DNA of 64,000 bases, taken from contig CP084167.1 of assembly GCA_021513715.1 (NCBI GenBank), positions 1,504,571 through 1,568,570 on the forward strand, given 5' to 3'. Shown piece after piece: positions 10,139 to 18,503 of this stretch; the first letter of the stretch is position 1, and every line of letters starts with the position of its first letter. This DNA comes from Candidatus Heimdallarchaeum endolithica. Lineage in GTDB: Archaea > Asgardarchaeota > Heimdallarchaeia > Heimdallarchaeales > Heimdallarchaeaceae. The notes below the pieces were generated by a model. The model saw nothing but the letters and a program-made list of their open reading frames with translations. It ran no database searches and was not told the DNA's origin. The position numbers were made by a program, and so were the translations under genes.

Positions 10139-10675
10139 ATGAAAGAACAGGATAACAATTCCTTTACTTTTTCTTTTTCATACATGATTCACAGATTACA
10201 TGAAAATTTTTCAATAAATAAGATACTGGATCTAATCAAAAGAGTTAATTTAACAAACGAAAGTACAACCTTGCAAGTTTTAAATCCGAAGTATATAATC
10301 AGTAAAAGACAATTGGAGATAGCCATATATCAAACAATAACAGCCTTTCACTCAAATGAGAATAGAGCTAGAGACAAAGGGACAGAATTGTTGCTTAGGC
10401 TCTCAGGATATAGACAAATAAAAAAAGCTCTAAAAATTTTTGGAATTGAGGATAAGTCTGAATATATTATGTTTATCGGTTTTGGAGATTCAGAAGAAGA
10501 AATAAATAAAAATTTAATTGAAATATCAGAGAAAATGGGAACAGACATAAAAGACTCTATTACTCAACTACCAGTTTCCAATGCTGAGATACTAAAGGAA
10601 TATTACAATTGTAATGATATTGCCATCATAGAAAAAGCAGCCATAGAAAAAATAGCAACGCTAAAATTAGAATAA
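10139..10675 (+). CDS. cgi121: KEOPS subunit Cgi121
   Basis: Accessory subunit of KEOPS, which helps place t6A at A37 of ANN-decoding tRNAs by binding the tRNA CCA end and Bud32. The 178 residues fit the family. The diagnostic part is residues 45-105, 'NPKYIISKRQLEIAIYQT', then 'NRARDKGTELLLRLSGYRQI', close to archaeal Cgi121 proteins. It starts 4 bases after the AMP phosphorylase stop, so the two are probably one transcript. Bud32 and Kae1 lie about 9-12 kb away in this window; Pcc1 was not seen. Confidence 0.85.
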   Translation: MKEQDNNSFTFSFSYMIHRLHENFSINKILDLIKRVNLTNESTTLQVLNPKYIISKRQLEIAIYQTITAFHSNENRARDKGTELLLRLSGYRQIKKALKIFGIEDKSEYIMFIGFGDSEEEINKNLIEISEKMGTDIKDSITQLPVSNAEILKEYYNCNDIAIIEKAAIEKIATLKLE

Positions 10676-10845
10676 TGGAAAATTTATTAGCTTATTTTAG
10701 TTGAGTGTTTCTATCTATATCATCCTCTTTTATACTTTTTTGACTTTAAAGATTGCTTTTTGATAATTTTTCTAAATCTACAGTAAAATAAGAGATTGAT
10801 AAAAAATCCGATAAAGTTAAATTTTATATTTGAATAACTAATTTA

Positions 10846-10989
10846 ATGAATAAACAAGACACTCAAACTGAACATTCGAAAAAAGAAGAAAAAAAATTCA
10901 AATGTACAGGCTGTCATACTCCACTTTCTATTTATGATGAACGATGTCCAAAATGCGAAAGAAAAAACCCACATTATATTTATAGGTAA
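10846..10989 (+). CDS. Small zinc-ribbon protein
   Basis: A 47-residue reading frame with ATG at 10846. The first 17 residues are very hydrophilic. Two CxxC knuckles follow (KCTGCHTP and RCPKCERK), spaced 11 residues apart, forming a likely single zinc site. It ends in an aromatic tail (NPHYIYR). The knuckle spacing supports a real gene. The role is unknown; such mini ribbons often bind nucleic acid or proteins. An AT-rich TATA-like stretch (TTTTATATTTGAA, about 10822-10834) lies just upstream. Confidence 0.65.
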   Translation: MNKQDTQTEHSKKEEKKFKCTGCHTPLSIYDERCPKCERKNPHYIYR

Positions 10990-11053
10990 ATAGAACTATC
11001 AAAAAAATTATTAATAAAATATTTTTTATAGTAATAAAAAGGATTTGTGTAAT

Positions 11054-11224
11054 ATGTCTATTCCAACACCACCATCTAAAAACACAAAAGAGGAGGGAAA
11101 CCCAGAAGCAAATTGTCCAGAATATAAACCTATAATGGGAAACTATTGTGAATTTTATTTAACAAGAACAGGGGAATGTATTAAAGGGGTAGGAAAATGT
11201 GATGGTTTTGGTGTATTAAAGTAA
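11054..11224 (+). CDS. Small cysteine-containing protein
   Basis: A 56-residue reading frame with ATG at 11054. It has a Pro/Lys-rich N-terminus and then four cysteines in a compact core (NCPEY, YCEFY, ECIKG, KCDGFG), a plausible metal or disulfide site. The family is not recognised. It follows the 47-residue zinc-ribbon gene on the same strand after 64 bases and ends 10 bases before the stop of the convergent thioredoxin-like gene. Cysteine conservation would be the best test of reality. Confidence 0.55.
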   Translation: MSIPTPPSKNTKEEGNPEANCPEYKPIMGNYCEFYLTRTGECIKGVGKCDGFGVLK

Positions 11225-11234
11225 AAAAATTAAA

Positions 11235-12068
11235 TTATTTTTTCAGGTATTCTTCAAGTTCTGTATTTATTTCTTTAACATTGGCAACAATTCTATTTTG
11301 ACTTTCACCTTTATTACCTTCAACATTTATTGTAGAAGAAGTTAAGAATAAAGGTTTATAGAAATCACGTAACATTTTTTTACCTTCTCCTAGTAAGCAA
11401 GAGCATGTTCCAATATAGTTTCCGTCAAGATCTCTTTTAATTCTAAAATAAGTTATATGACTAGCTCTACTACGCCAAACAATTAAATTTGCTGTTAAAA
11501 TTATATTATTTCGAATAATGTGACCTAGAAAAACGTTATCTTTCAAACCAAATTCATAAAGTTTCGGACTTGGTTTTGCTTCAAAATTTGTCATCAAAAA
11601 GATTGTAGTATCATCAGATAACTTTGTATAGCGCTTAATTGGTACATCTTTAGTTGATTCTTTAATTATAAAAGTAAAAGATTTTTCTCTGCGTAGTGTA
11701 TATGCTGACTGGTTTTCTATAATTGCAGAAGCAACATTGATTAATAATTTAGCATTTTTCTTATTCAATTCAAATCTTTCTACTGATTGAACAGGAACTT
11801 TTGAACTAGAAATAAGAGAACAAGCGAGTGTTCCTATCATTTCATGGGTAACTGGACCTCTTATTTTACATCCAGAAGGTAAAACAACTACTGGAATATC
11901 ATTTGGATCGATATTATTTTTTGCAAAAGATTTTGTAGATTTATCAGATTGATATACAATTAGTTTCACATCGTCGTTATTCACTGATTCTATTATAGAA
12001 CTCATAAAACTTAACATTGGTTTGCAATGATCACATGTTTCAGAATGAATATACAGCTCTAGTTCCAT
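11235..12068 (-). CDS. Thioredoxin-fold protein with an extra C-terminal domain
   Basis: 277 residues. The N-terminal 90 residues look like a thioredoxin/glutaredoxin fold, with a CDHC redox motif (SETCDHCKP, about residue 12) and a cis-proline-like 'DIPVVVLPSG' near residue 65. The remaining part, about residues 100-277, is mixed alpha/beta and not recognised. It includes two further cysteines (TCSC) near residue 230. No signal peptide is seen, so it is probably cytoplasmic. It lies downstream of the JAMM protease gene on the same strand with a gap of about 100 bases. A redox link between the two is speculation. Confidence 0.75.
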   Translation of the reverse strand: MELELYIHSETCDHCKPMLSFMSSIIESVNNDDVKLIVYQSDKSTKSFAKNNIDPNDIPVVVLPSGCKIRGPVTHEMIGTLACSLISSSKVPVQSVERFELNKKNAKLLINVASAIIENQSAYTLRREKSFTFIIKESTKDVPIKRYTKLSDDTTIFLMTNFEAKPSPKLYEFGLKDNVFLGHIIRNNIILTANLIVWRSRASHITYFRIKRDLDGNYIGTCSCLLGEGKKMLRDFYKPLFLTSSTINVEGNKGESQNRIVANVKEINTELEEYLKK

Positions 12069-12171
12069 AGTTATCTATTCCTTTTTTTTTAAACAATAAA
12101 AGGGTTAAAGTGAATTATTATAAAGATTACTATCAACTTAATTTTTGAGTTAGTATTTATTACACACTTTA

Positions 12172-13017
12172 CTATTTTAACAATGCAAAAACAATCCACA
12201 ATATAGAAATAATTATTGCTGAAAGGATATTGAATACAGAATACAATTTTAGAGTGTCATCAAAGTATAAATCATCAATATATTTGCCTATAGAATTTAA
12301 CCTATTATCAATAGAGTACAATAAAGAGCTCTGTTTTGTTATTTCTCTCTTATTTTTTTCAGTTGATGCAAAAATATCAATAAAAGCATGTAACATTTTT
12401 TTATCTTGTTCCAATACTAAAGTTGAACTTACTGACTCAAGTTTTTTATGCAGTTCCTCAATTTGTTCTCTTGAAAGAGCAGGTATCTTCCAAGAATAAG
12501 TTTCACTTGCTATTTTTCCAAGATGGTAAGCAATATCATCAATGTATATATCAAATGATATGGGTTGATAGTTTGTTTGATCTATCATTCTAAAGAACTG
12601 TAAATCTAAATCTTTTTTATTTTCGTTTTGATAATATTTCAATGGATCTACAACTAAGGCTATAGCTTTGGGGAACAAGTTTTGATATGTTCTTTGTGTG
12701 TTTTTATCTGTTCCTGATAGAAAACACCCATAACCAGGATGAGTATGCCACCAACCAACTATTGTTTGCTCACTATCTTGCTCTTGTAACTTCATTACAA
12801 TATCAACTAAAGCTTCATCATCCATTACAACAAAAGTACTCGTTTGTTGTTGCTTACCAGTATCGATATCTGTAATAATAAGCTGCCCAGTATCTTGTTT
12901 AACATACCCTATTAGTAAACCAGCCGATTCTTTTGATGTATCCATTCTATCAACAGTTAATATTTTTGCTAAAGCAGTTGCAGACAACAAAATTTCAATT
13001 TCTGAAGGTTCAGTCAT
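12172..13017 (-). CDS. Rpn11/CSN5-like JAMM (MPN+) metalloprotease with C-terminal membrane anchor
   Basis: A likely zinc isopeptidase removing ubiquitin-like modifiers. In 281 residues (ATG at 13017) the full JAMM site is present: Glu30 in ESAGLLIG, then HTHPGYGCFLSGTD with His91, His93, Ser101 and Asp104 (HxH-x7-S-x2-D). The 'GCFLSG' wording is close to the Rpn11/CSN5 type. A helical segment follows at about 175-245. The C-terminus is a hydrophobic helix (SVFNILSAIIISILWIVFALL) ending at the last residue, a tail-anchor arrangement with the protease in the cytoplasm. Substrates are unknown; no ubiquitin, E1 or E2 gene is in the window. Confidence 0.88.
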   Translation of the reverse strand: MTEPSEIEILLSATALAKILTVDRMDTSKESAGLLIGYVKQDTGQLIITDIDTGKQQQTSTFVVMDDEALVDIVMKLQEQDSEQTIVGWWHTHPGYGCFLSGTDKNTQRTYQNLFPKAIALVVDPLKYYQNENKKDLDLQFFRMIDQTNYQPISFDIYIDDIAYHLGKIASETYSWKIPALSREQIEELHKKLESVSSTLVLEQDKKMLHAFIDIFASTEKNKREITKQSSLLYSIDNRLNSIGKYIDDLYFDDTLKLYSVFNILSAIIISILWIVFALLK

Positions 13018-13095
13018 TATCAATTATAAAGTTATAATAGGAATATAAAATATTTCTCATTTCTTGATTCTTAATTAAAACAAATGAAAAATAAA

Positions 13096-14133
13096 TTATA
13101 ACCTTGATAAAATTGGGTGTTCTGTTAATAAATAGTATGTCATTTCTTTAAGCATGATAATATCAGGATGGTCTTTTGAAATATTTTGGTTTTCAGTTTT
13201 TTCTATATAATCCATCATAGCCCATAATGCAATGTAAAAGTCAATAGGCAAACCTTTAGGGTACATTTCTTCTAATGTGGGTGCACGTAACTCTTTTAAA
13301 TGGACATTATAGCCTTTCAAAAATTTACTAATATCCTTTGCAGTTTCTACTAATCTCTTTGTTTCTCTATATTCTAGAATTGACTGACGTCCAAAAAAGG
13401 TTCCCATGTCCTCAAATCGATCATACGACCCTTTCATCCAGAAGGTTGGGTCAATTAGTGCGATAGTTATAACTTGATTGTCAGGTGTAATTCTTAGCAT
13501 TAAATTACTTTGGTGAAAGTCTCCAAAAGCATCACAGCCACCAATTGATGAAGAAATCATCTGTAAAAACATTTTGGATTTTTCTACTACAGTGCTTTCT
13601 TGTTCATTACCTCCAAAAATCTTTAAAACAAGTCTTCGATGAAGCTCTTCATAAATATCGACCATTACTTTTCTAGTTTGGCCTCCATGAATTATAGCTA
13701 GTACATAACCAGCCCAAAAACTCTTGTTTCTTACTTCAAAAGCATCTTCATAATTAATTCCAGCTATTCCTTCATAAGCTATAAAGGGGTTGTCTTCCAA
13801 GTTTACATAAATGAATCTTGGAATTCGCACTACTGACCTTGCAGCAAATTTTTTCTCTAGACTCATTGTATTTTTTATTTCTAATAAAGCATCATTGCTA
13901 TTTTCAATAAACTTGATAGCGACTTTCTTCTTATGTTCTGTGAATTCTGAAGAATAATAAACATCTACAACAAATACTTCACCAAACCGTCCAGCAGTTT
14001 TAAAATACTTAATATCATTTATTTTAATGTCAATTACATCTTTTCCAGTATCTCTATGTGCTTCATCTATGAAATAGTAACGGAATTGGTTAATTAATTT
14101 AAGTAACAGCGCTGAAGCAACATCAGTATTCAT
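13096..14133 (-). CDS. APH/protein-kinase-like phosphotransferase, paralogue of 48145-49230
   Basis: 345 residues. The C-terminal half has an aminoglycoside-phosphotransferase-type core: 'FGDFHQSNLML' in place of HGDxHxxN (first His is Phe) and 'ALIDPTFWMKGSYDRFEDMG' with the metal-binding Asp. The N-terminal lobe has 'VAIKFIE', resembling the ATP-binding Lys strand. The same layout, including 'R.ED.G' and a 'MYP.G..IDF' tail, occurs in the gene at 48145-49230. The substrate is unknown. It lies upstream of the JAMM gene on the same strand. Confidence 0.75.
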   Translation of the reverse strand: MNTDVASALLLKLINQFRYYFIDEAHRDTGKDVIDIKINDIKYFKTAGRFGEVFVVDVYYSSEFTEHKKKVAIKFIENSNDALLEIKNTMSLEKKFAARSVVRIPRFIYVNLEDNPFIAYEGIAGINYEDAFEVRNKSFWAGYVLAIIHGGQTRKVMVDIYEELHRRLVLKIFGGNEQESTVVEKSKMFLQMISSSIGGCDAFGDFHQSNLMLRITPDNQVITIALIDPTFWMKGSYDRFEDMGTFFGRQSILEYRETKRLVETAKDISKFLKGYNVHLKELRAPTLEEMYPKGLPIDFYIALWAMMDYIEKTENQNISKDHPDIIMLKEMTYYLLTEHPILSRL

Positions 14134-14485
14134 GAGGTACTTTTCTTGAATATTTTTTATAAACTTATAGGAAAGAAGAAAAGTTAATTTATTTTTTTTG
14201 TGGACTTGAAAAGAGAAATAATGATTAGTATAAAAGAATATAAAAAAAAGATGAAAAAAGAATAAAATTGATAATTCCCCAAAAGTAAAAGTAAACAGGG
14301 GATTGGAACAATATTTATTATTATAAAATTGTATATTAACAGAAATTATTTATTTAAAGAGCCTTTATTGTTTTTAAACAGTTTAAGCAAAAATATTCTA
14401 AAAAAGATTACAAATTACTAAAATTTAATAAATATAGAAAATAAAAGATAATTAGTCTCCCTTTCTATTGAAGTGAGGAAATAGT
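14134..14485. other. Intergenic region between divergent genes
   Basis: 352 AT-rich bases separating the kinase-like gene (minus strand) and the repeat-rich gene (plus strand). It must hold both promoters. A TTTAATAAATATAG stretch near 14424-14437 could be a TATA element for the plus-strand gene, and GTGAGG near 14472 a weak ribosome-binding site. No RNA gene or repeat was seen. Confidence 0.5.
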
Positions 14486-15580
14486 ATGACATCTGTACAA
14501 AAAATAACCTGGAACAAGGAAGAAATAAAGTTAGTTGCCGACTATTTAGTTAAAATAGCTAGCCAATCTAAAGAAGATAAAATAGATCTTCCAACAAAGA
14601 GTGAAACACTAAAACATGAAAAAATTGTTGAAGAAGCAAAAATTGGTATTGCAGAAGCATTAATAACAAAAGAAATTAATGAAGAAGCTTTAGTAGAAGA
14701 TCAGAAAATAAAAGAAATAATGGAATTTTCACAAATCCCACAACCAAAGACTGTAGAGAGAGTAGAAAAACAAGAAATAGAAAAAATAGGCGTTCTTGAA
14801 GAAAGACAAATAGAGTTTGAAGAAGAGAAAATAGAAATTGAAGAAATGGGAGAAATAACTATTGATGAGAGAAAAATAGAAGAACCAGTTGTAGAAGAAA
14901 AAATAGAAGAACCAGTTGTAGAAGAAAAAATAGGGTCAAACATTTTATCTCTAGCTAAAGAGATAGGTCAAGCTCTAACAAAAACAGAAAAAACTGAAGA
15001 CATGTCGATTATTAAGAAAATAGAAACTGAAGATTTGTCAGCAGAAGTAGTCACAGAGCCGATCTTGGACAAACCAGTCGAGATTAGGCCAGAAGACTTC
15101 CCAGAAGATATAAGAGATATTGCTCTAGAAGAAATACCAGCTAAATCAGAAAAAGTAGAAATAAAACAAGAAACAAAAGAAGAAATACCAGCTAAACCAG
15201 AAAAAGTAGAAATAAAACAAGAAACAAAAGAAGAAATACCAGCTAAACCAGAAAAAGTAGAAATAAAACAAGAAACAAAAGAAGAAATACCAGCTAAATC
15301 AGAAAAAGTAGAAATAAAACAAGAAACAAAAGAAGAAATACCAGCTAAACCAGAAAAACAACTTACAGAAGAACAAATTAGAGCTAAAAAGCGAGAAGAA
15401 ATAATTCAAAAAATGCTTGCAGAAACAAAAAAGAGAGAACAAGAAGCTGGTGTAAAAGTATATGACATGGGAGAAACAGCAGGAAAGAAGTATTCAGCTG
15501 TAATTATTGGTCAGGAATCATCAAAAAACATTAAAAAATGGAAGAAAGTAACTAAAAAGAAAAAAAAGAGTAAAAAATAA
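14486..15580 (+). CDS. Glu/Lys-rich repeat protein of unknown function
   Basis: 364 residues. Residues 1-75 could be a small helical domain. From about 75 to 310 the chain is low-complexity, rich in Glu, Ile and Lys, including a doubled 'IEEPVVEEK' and five copies of a 17-residue unit beginning EEIPAKxEK. Near the end lies a conserved-looking segment ('GVKVYDMGETAGKKYSAVIIGQ'-type region, about residues 325-348) followed by a strongly basic tail (KKWKKVTKKKKKSKK). No signal or membrane segment is seen. The acidic middle with a basic tail suggests a flexible linker between two binding ends. It precedes three longin/roadblock-like genes. Confidence 0.8.
   Translation: MTSVQKITWNKEEIKLVADYLVKIASQSKEDKIDLPTKSETLKHEKIVEEAKIGIAEALITKEINEEALVEDQKIKEIMEFSQIPQPKTVERVEKQEIEKIGVLEERQIEFEEEKIEIEEMGEITIDERKIEEPVVEEKIEEPVVEEKIGSNILSLAKEIGQALTKTEKTEDMSIIKKIETEDLSAEVVTEPILDKPVEIRPEDFPEDIRDIALEEIPAKSEKVEIKQETKEEIPAKPEKVEIKQETKEEIPAKPEKVEIKQETKEEIPAKSEKVEIKQETKEEIPAKPEKQLTEEQIRAKKREEIIQKMLAETKKREQEAGVKVYDMGETAGKKYSAVIIGQESSKNIKKWKKVTKKKKKSKK
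15128..15358 (+). repeat. 51-bp in-frame tandem repeat
   Basis: Units start at 15128, 15179, 15230, 15281 and 15332; the fifth is cut short. The copies are nearly identical, differing mainly in a TCA/CCA (Ser/Pro) codon. They encode EEIPAK(S/P)EKVEIKQETK. The near-identity at DNA level suggests recent expansion by slippage or recombination. Confidence 0.9.
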
Positions 15581-15671
15581 CTTTTTCTCTCAAAAAATAT
15601 TTTTCACAGTCCTAAAAAAATAAATACTATAAAATAAATATAAATAAAGTAGTTGTATTGTTGTTGGATTT

Positions 15672-16730
15672 GTGAATAAAATGGAGGATATATCTGGTGT
15701 TAATTGGGATAATTTTGTAGGTTTTTGTATTTTCACATTTGAAGAGGAATTAATTTTTGATAGAGTAATAAATACAAAAACATCATTTTCTACTGTTTAT
15801 CATATCGTTGATACTTCAAATAAAATGAGAGAAGAACTTAAGAAATCAAAAAAAATGTCAGTTATAAATGATATTTTCAGAGTAGATTATGAAATTATCT
15901 TTAATGTTATTTTTGCATTTATGTTTAAACCTGAAACATCAGATGAATTTTCGAATTTATCAATAAAAACCATTAAACAGATAATAATCGAACATTTAAA
16001 GGACTACGGAGCAATAGACAAAATGGAACTAGCATCCCAATGCGCTTTAATAAAACGATTGGGAAATCTTATTGCAGAACGAGCTTGTAATCAGATAAAA
16101 AATGAATATTTCTCAAAGAGAGCTAAGCTTCATGAAAAAACTGAAACTCAAGCAACTACCACACAACAACCTGAACCAGAACCAACAGTTAAAGAGACAA
16201 AAGAAGTAAAGAAAGAAGATCATCCTAAGGAGCCACAAGTTCAAACATTAGGTAAAGTTGAAAACCTTTTAGAATTTATAGGAGTTAAGGGAGATGAGAC
16301 TTCTGAAGGATTTTTAAGTGAAGGAACGAAGTCAGAGTTAACAGAAAAGTTGTTAGAAGAAACGAAAAGAGATTCAATAAAAAGAGTTCTATCTTCTGTA
16401 ATAAAAGGACTAAATGAAAAAACGGGTGTATGCTTTGTTTACACTGAACAACTTGGGCAACTAGACATTTTATCATATGGAATGTCAGAGAAACATGCTA
16501 ACTTTGTTCTAGGAATTCTGAGTAAATATCCAGAGATAATTAAACAAATCCTATCATCAAACAACGAAGAAAAAACCCTAGACGCTGGAGATGGTGTTGT
16601 CATTTTAGAAGAAACAGAAAAAGGTATTTTAGTAAGTATTACTAAATACAAAAAAGAGATACCTACAATTGTCCAACGATTAAAAATGGTTAAAATGCTA
16701 ATTGAGCAATTCCTAAAAACATCATTTTAA
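15672..16730 (+). CDS. Protein with C-terminal longin/roadblock-like domain (family member 1)
   Basis: 352 residues; GTG at 15672 or ATG at 15681. The N-terminal 150 residues are helical and unrecognised. A Gln/Glu/Pro/Lys linker covers about 157-200. The last 120 residues form an alpha/beta domain with 'KRVLSSVIKGLNEKTG', 'KTLDAGDGVVILEETEKG' and a closing amphipathic helix. The same pattern ends the genes at 16756-17334 and 17421-18440 and the 1,530-residue protein. It resembles roadblock/LC7 or longin folds, which in eukaryotes bind small GTPases; this assignment is inference. Confidence 0.7.
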   Translation: MNKMEDISGVNWDNFVGFCIFTFEEELIFDRVINTKTSFSTVYHIVDTSNKMREELKKSKKMSVINDIFRVDYEIIFNVIFAFMFKPETSDEFSNLSIKTIKQIIIEHLKDYGAIDKMELASQCALIKRLGNLIAERACNQIKNEYFSKRAKLHEKTETQATTTQQPEPEPTVKETKEVKKEDHPKEPQVQTLGKVENLLEFIGVKGDETSEGFLSEGTKSELTEKLLEETKRDSIKRVLSSVIKGLNEKTGVCFVYTEQLGQLDILSYGMSEKHANFVLGILSKYPEIIKQILSSNNEEKTLDAGDGVVILEETEKGILVSITKYKKEIPTIVQRLKMVKMLIEQFLKTSF

Positions 16731-16755
16731 CATCGAAAATGAAAAAGAAAAGTTG

Positions 16756-17334
16756 CTAATTGTTTTCTAATAGAATTGAATTGTTTAACACTACTTGTTG
16801 AACATGTTTTAATCGACGGGCTAGTTCATCTACTGAAGATTTATCTTGAACAATACCAACAAGATAATTGTCTTTTTCACAGTTTTCAAGAACAACATAT
16901 CCAATTCCAGTATCTAGTACTTTTACTTCTTCAGTGGAACCTAATAAATCGTTTATTACAGGAGGATATTTTCTAAAAATATTAAGTATCTTCATTACAA
17001 CTTCTTTATTTAATGGCCCTCTAACAATTGCTGTTTTTTCTTTACTCTCTATATGTGGAACAAGTGCAGCGGCAGAAAGTGACTTAAGATCATTAGCTAT
17101 ACTGTCTAGCAAGGCATCAATTGTAACTTTAATTGCTTTTCTTACTTCTTCAGGAGAAGAAGTTTGAGATAAGAATTTTTTCAAATATTCTCCTGATTCA
17201 ATTTTCTTTTTAGAAACCTTGATAGTATTATATGCTATTTCTTCTAACTCTACAAAACTTGATTTTTCTGCAGCTTTTCTTTTTCTAGTGGATATCTTTC
17301 CAGCTTGTGATGATTGTTTTTTCGATGGAGACAT
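16756..17334 (-). CDS. Protein with longin/roadblock-like domain (family member 2)
   Basis: 192 residues from the ATG at 17334; a TTG at 17343 is possible. A Lys/Ser-rich N-terminus (SPSKKQSSQAGKISTRKRKA) is followed by a helix and then the shared domain, about residues 75-185. Landmarks are 'VKVLDTGIGYVVLENCEKDN' and a final helix. It has no long N-terminal extension and may be the near-minimal version. It sits between two plus-strand relatives but on the opposite strand, so it is not simply in their operon. Confidence 0.7.
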   Translation of the reverse strand: MSPSKKQSSQAGKISTRKRKAAEKSSFVELEEIAYNTIKVSKKKIESGEYLKKFLSQTSSPEEVRKAIKVTIDALLDSIANDLKSLSAAALVPHIESKEKTAIVRGPLNKEVVMKILNIFRKYPPVINDLLGSTEEVKVLDTGIGYVVLENCEKDNYLVGIVQDKSSVDELARRLKHVQQVVLNNSILLENN

Positions 17335-17420
17335 GCATATCAAAGAAATAATAACGTCTAACTAAAAAAATCTTTTCCTTTATTTAGTAGGTAAATTTAT
17401 TAGCACTGATTACTTAATGT

Positions 17421-18440
17421 ATGAATAGGTTTGGGGTTATGAATAGTTTAGGCTTTCAAGATATCATAAAACCATTAGTTGCAGTATTTACTTATAATAT
17501 TGAAATTGGAAAAAGTGAAATAAAAGTAGAAAATGTAAGGACAAATAGAGAATTAGAAGAAATTGAAAGAAATTTTAACAGATTATCTTATGATTTTTTA
17601 GAATGGGTAAAAAGATATAATGAAATTACTATCTTTAAGGGATCTTTTAGAGCAACATATATTAAATTTTATAATATGCTACTTCTCTTTGTATCAAGGT
17701 TAGTGAACTCAGGATTTGAAATAAGGCCAGTTATTAAAAAATTCTTGAATGAATTTGTAAATAGGTTGGTAGACGACTATATTTCAAAAAATCTCTCAAA
17801 ATCAAAAATCAGATCTTTCTTAGAGATAGAAAAATTAGATAAAGAGAACCTAAAGTCTGAAATAGTAAAAACATTTACTAGGATGAAGATAGATCCTTCT
17901 CCTTTACTAGAAAAGTTAAGTAAAGAAAAGAGAGAAGAAGGTATTCAAGAGATTTATATTCAAGATCAGAAAAAAAGAAGAGAGGATATTCTTTCAGAGT
18001 ATCAAAAAAGTGAACAATTTGAGCTGGTACCAAGTGTAAAAAATATACATATGACAGCAGAGATAATTGAATCAGCAAATAAAAAAGCCATTACTTCTTT
18101 ATTATTTACAGTTATTAAAGGATGTAAATCTCCATCTGCAGCTGCTTATATTTATCCAATGAAGGGAGGAGCTATTGGAGAACTCTATGCTGGTGATTTA
18201 GAAGAACATAAAATCATATATGTTCTAGAAGTTATTTCAGAACACCAAAAAGCGATAAATGAGATGCTTCATTCGAAAGAAGATCTAAAAATGCTAGATG
18301 CAGGAATTATACAAATAATTTTAGAAGATCTAACAGACGGTAAAATTATAATTGGAATAACAACAAATAAAGACGACGTTTACAATGTAGGGTATAAAAT
18401 CAAAATTGCTAGATTCATAATAAAACAATTCGGATTCTAA
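17421..18440 (+). CDS. Protein with C-terminal longin/roadblock-like domain (family member 3)
   Basis: 339 residues. The N-terminal 150 residues are helical and charged ('DFLEWVKRYNEITIFKG'), followed by a Lys/Glu-rich probable coiled coil (about 150-200). The last 120 residues carry the shared domain: 'AITSLLFTVIKGCKSPSAAA', 'LKMLDAGIIQIILEDL' and a closing helix 'IKIARFIIKQFGF'. Overall layout matches the gene at 15672-16730, implying an old duplication. No membrane segment is seen. The function is unknown. Confidence 0.7.
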   Translation: MNRFGVMNSLGFQDIIKPLVAVFTYNIEIGKSEIKVENVRTNRELEEIERNFNRLSYDFLEWVKRYNEITIFKGSFRATYIKFYNMLLLFVSRLVNSGFEIRPVIKKFLNEFVNRLVDDYISKNLSKSKIRSFLEIEKLDKENLKSEIVKTFTRMKIDPSPLLEKLSKEKREEGIQEIYIQDQKKRREDILSEYQKSEQFELVPSVKNIHMTAEIIESANKKAITSLLFTVIKGCKSPSAAAYIYPMKGGAIGELYAGDLEEHKIIYVLEVISEHQKAINEMLHSKEDLKMLDAGIIQIILEDLTDGKIIIGITTNKDDVYNVGYKIKIARFIIKQFGF

Positions 18441-18503
18441 AGAAAAGAGTTTTTAAAACAACCTATAAGAACATTTTTAGATTTGTGTTTTTCTTTATAA
18501 TCA

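Noticed and set aside
15128..15358. Regularly spaced repeats considered as a CRISPR array
   Set aside because: The units are contiguous without spacers, in frame, and encode a repetitive protein segment.
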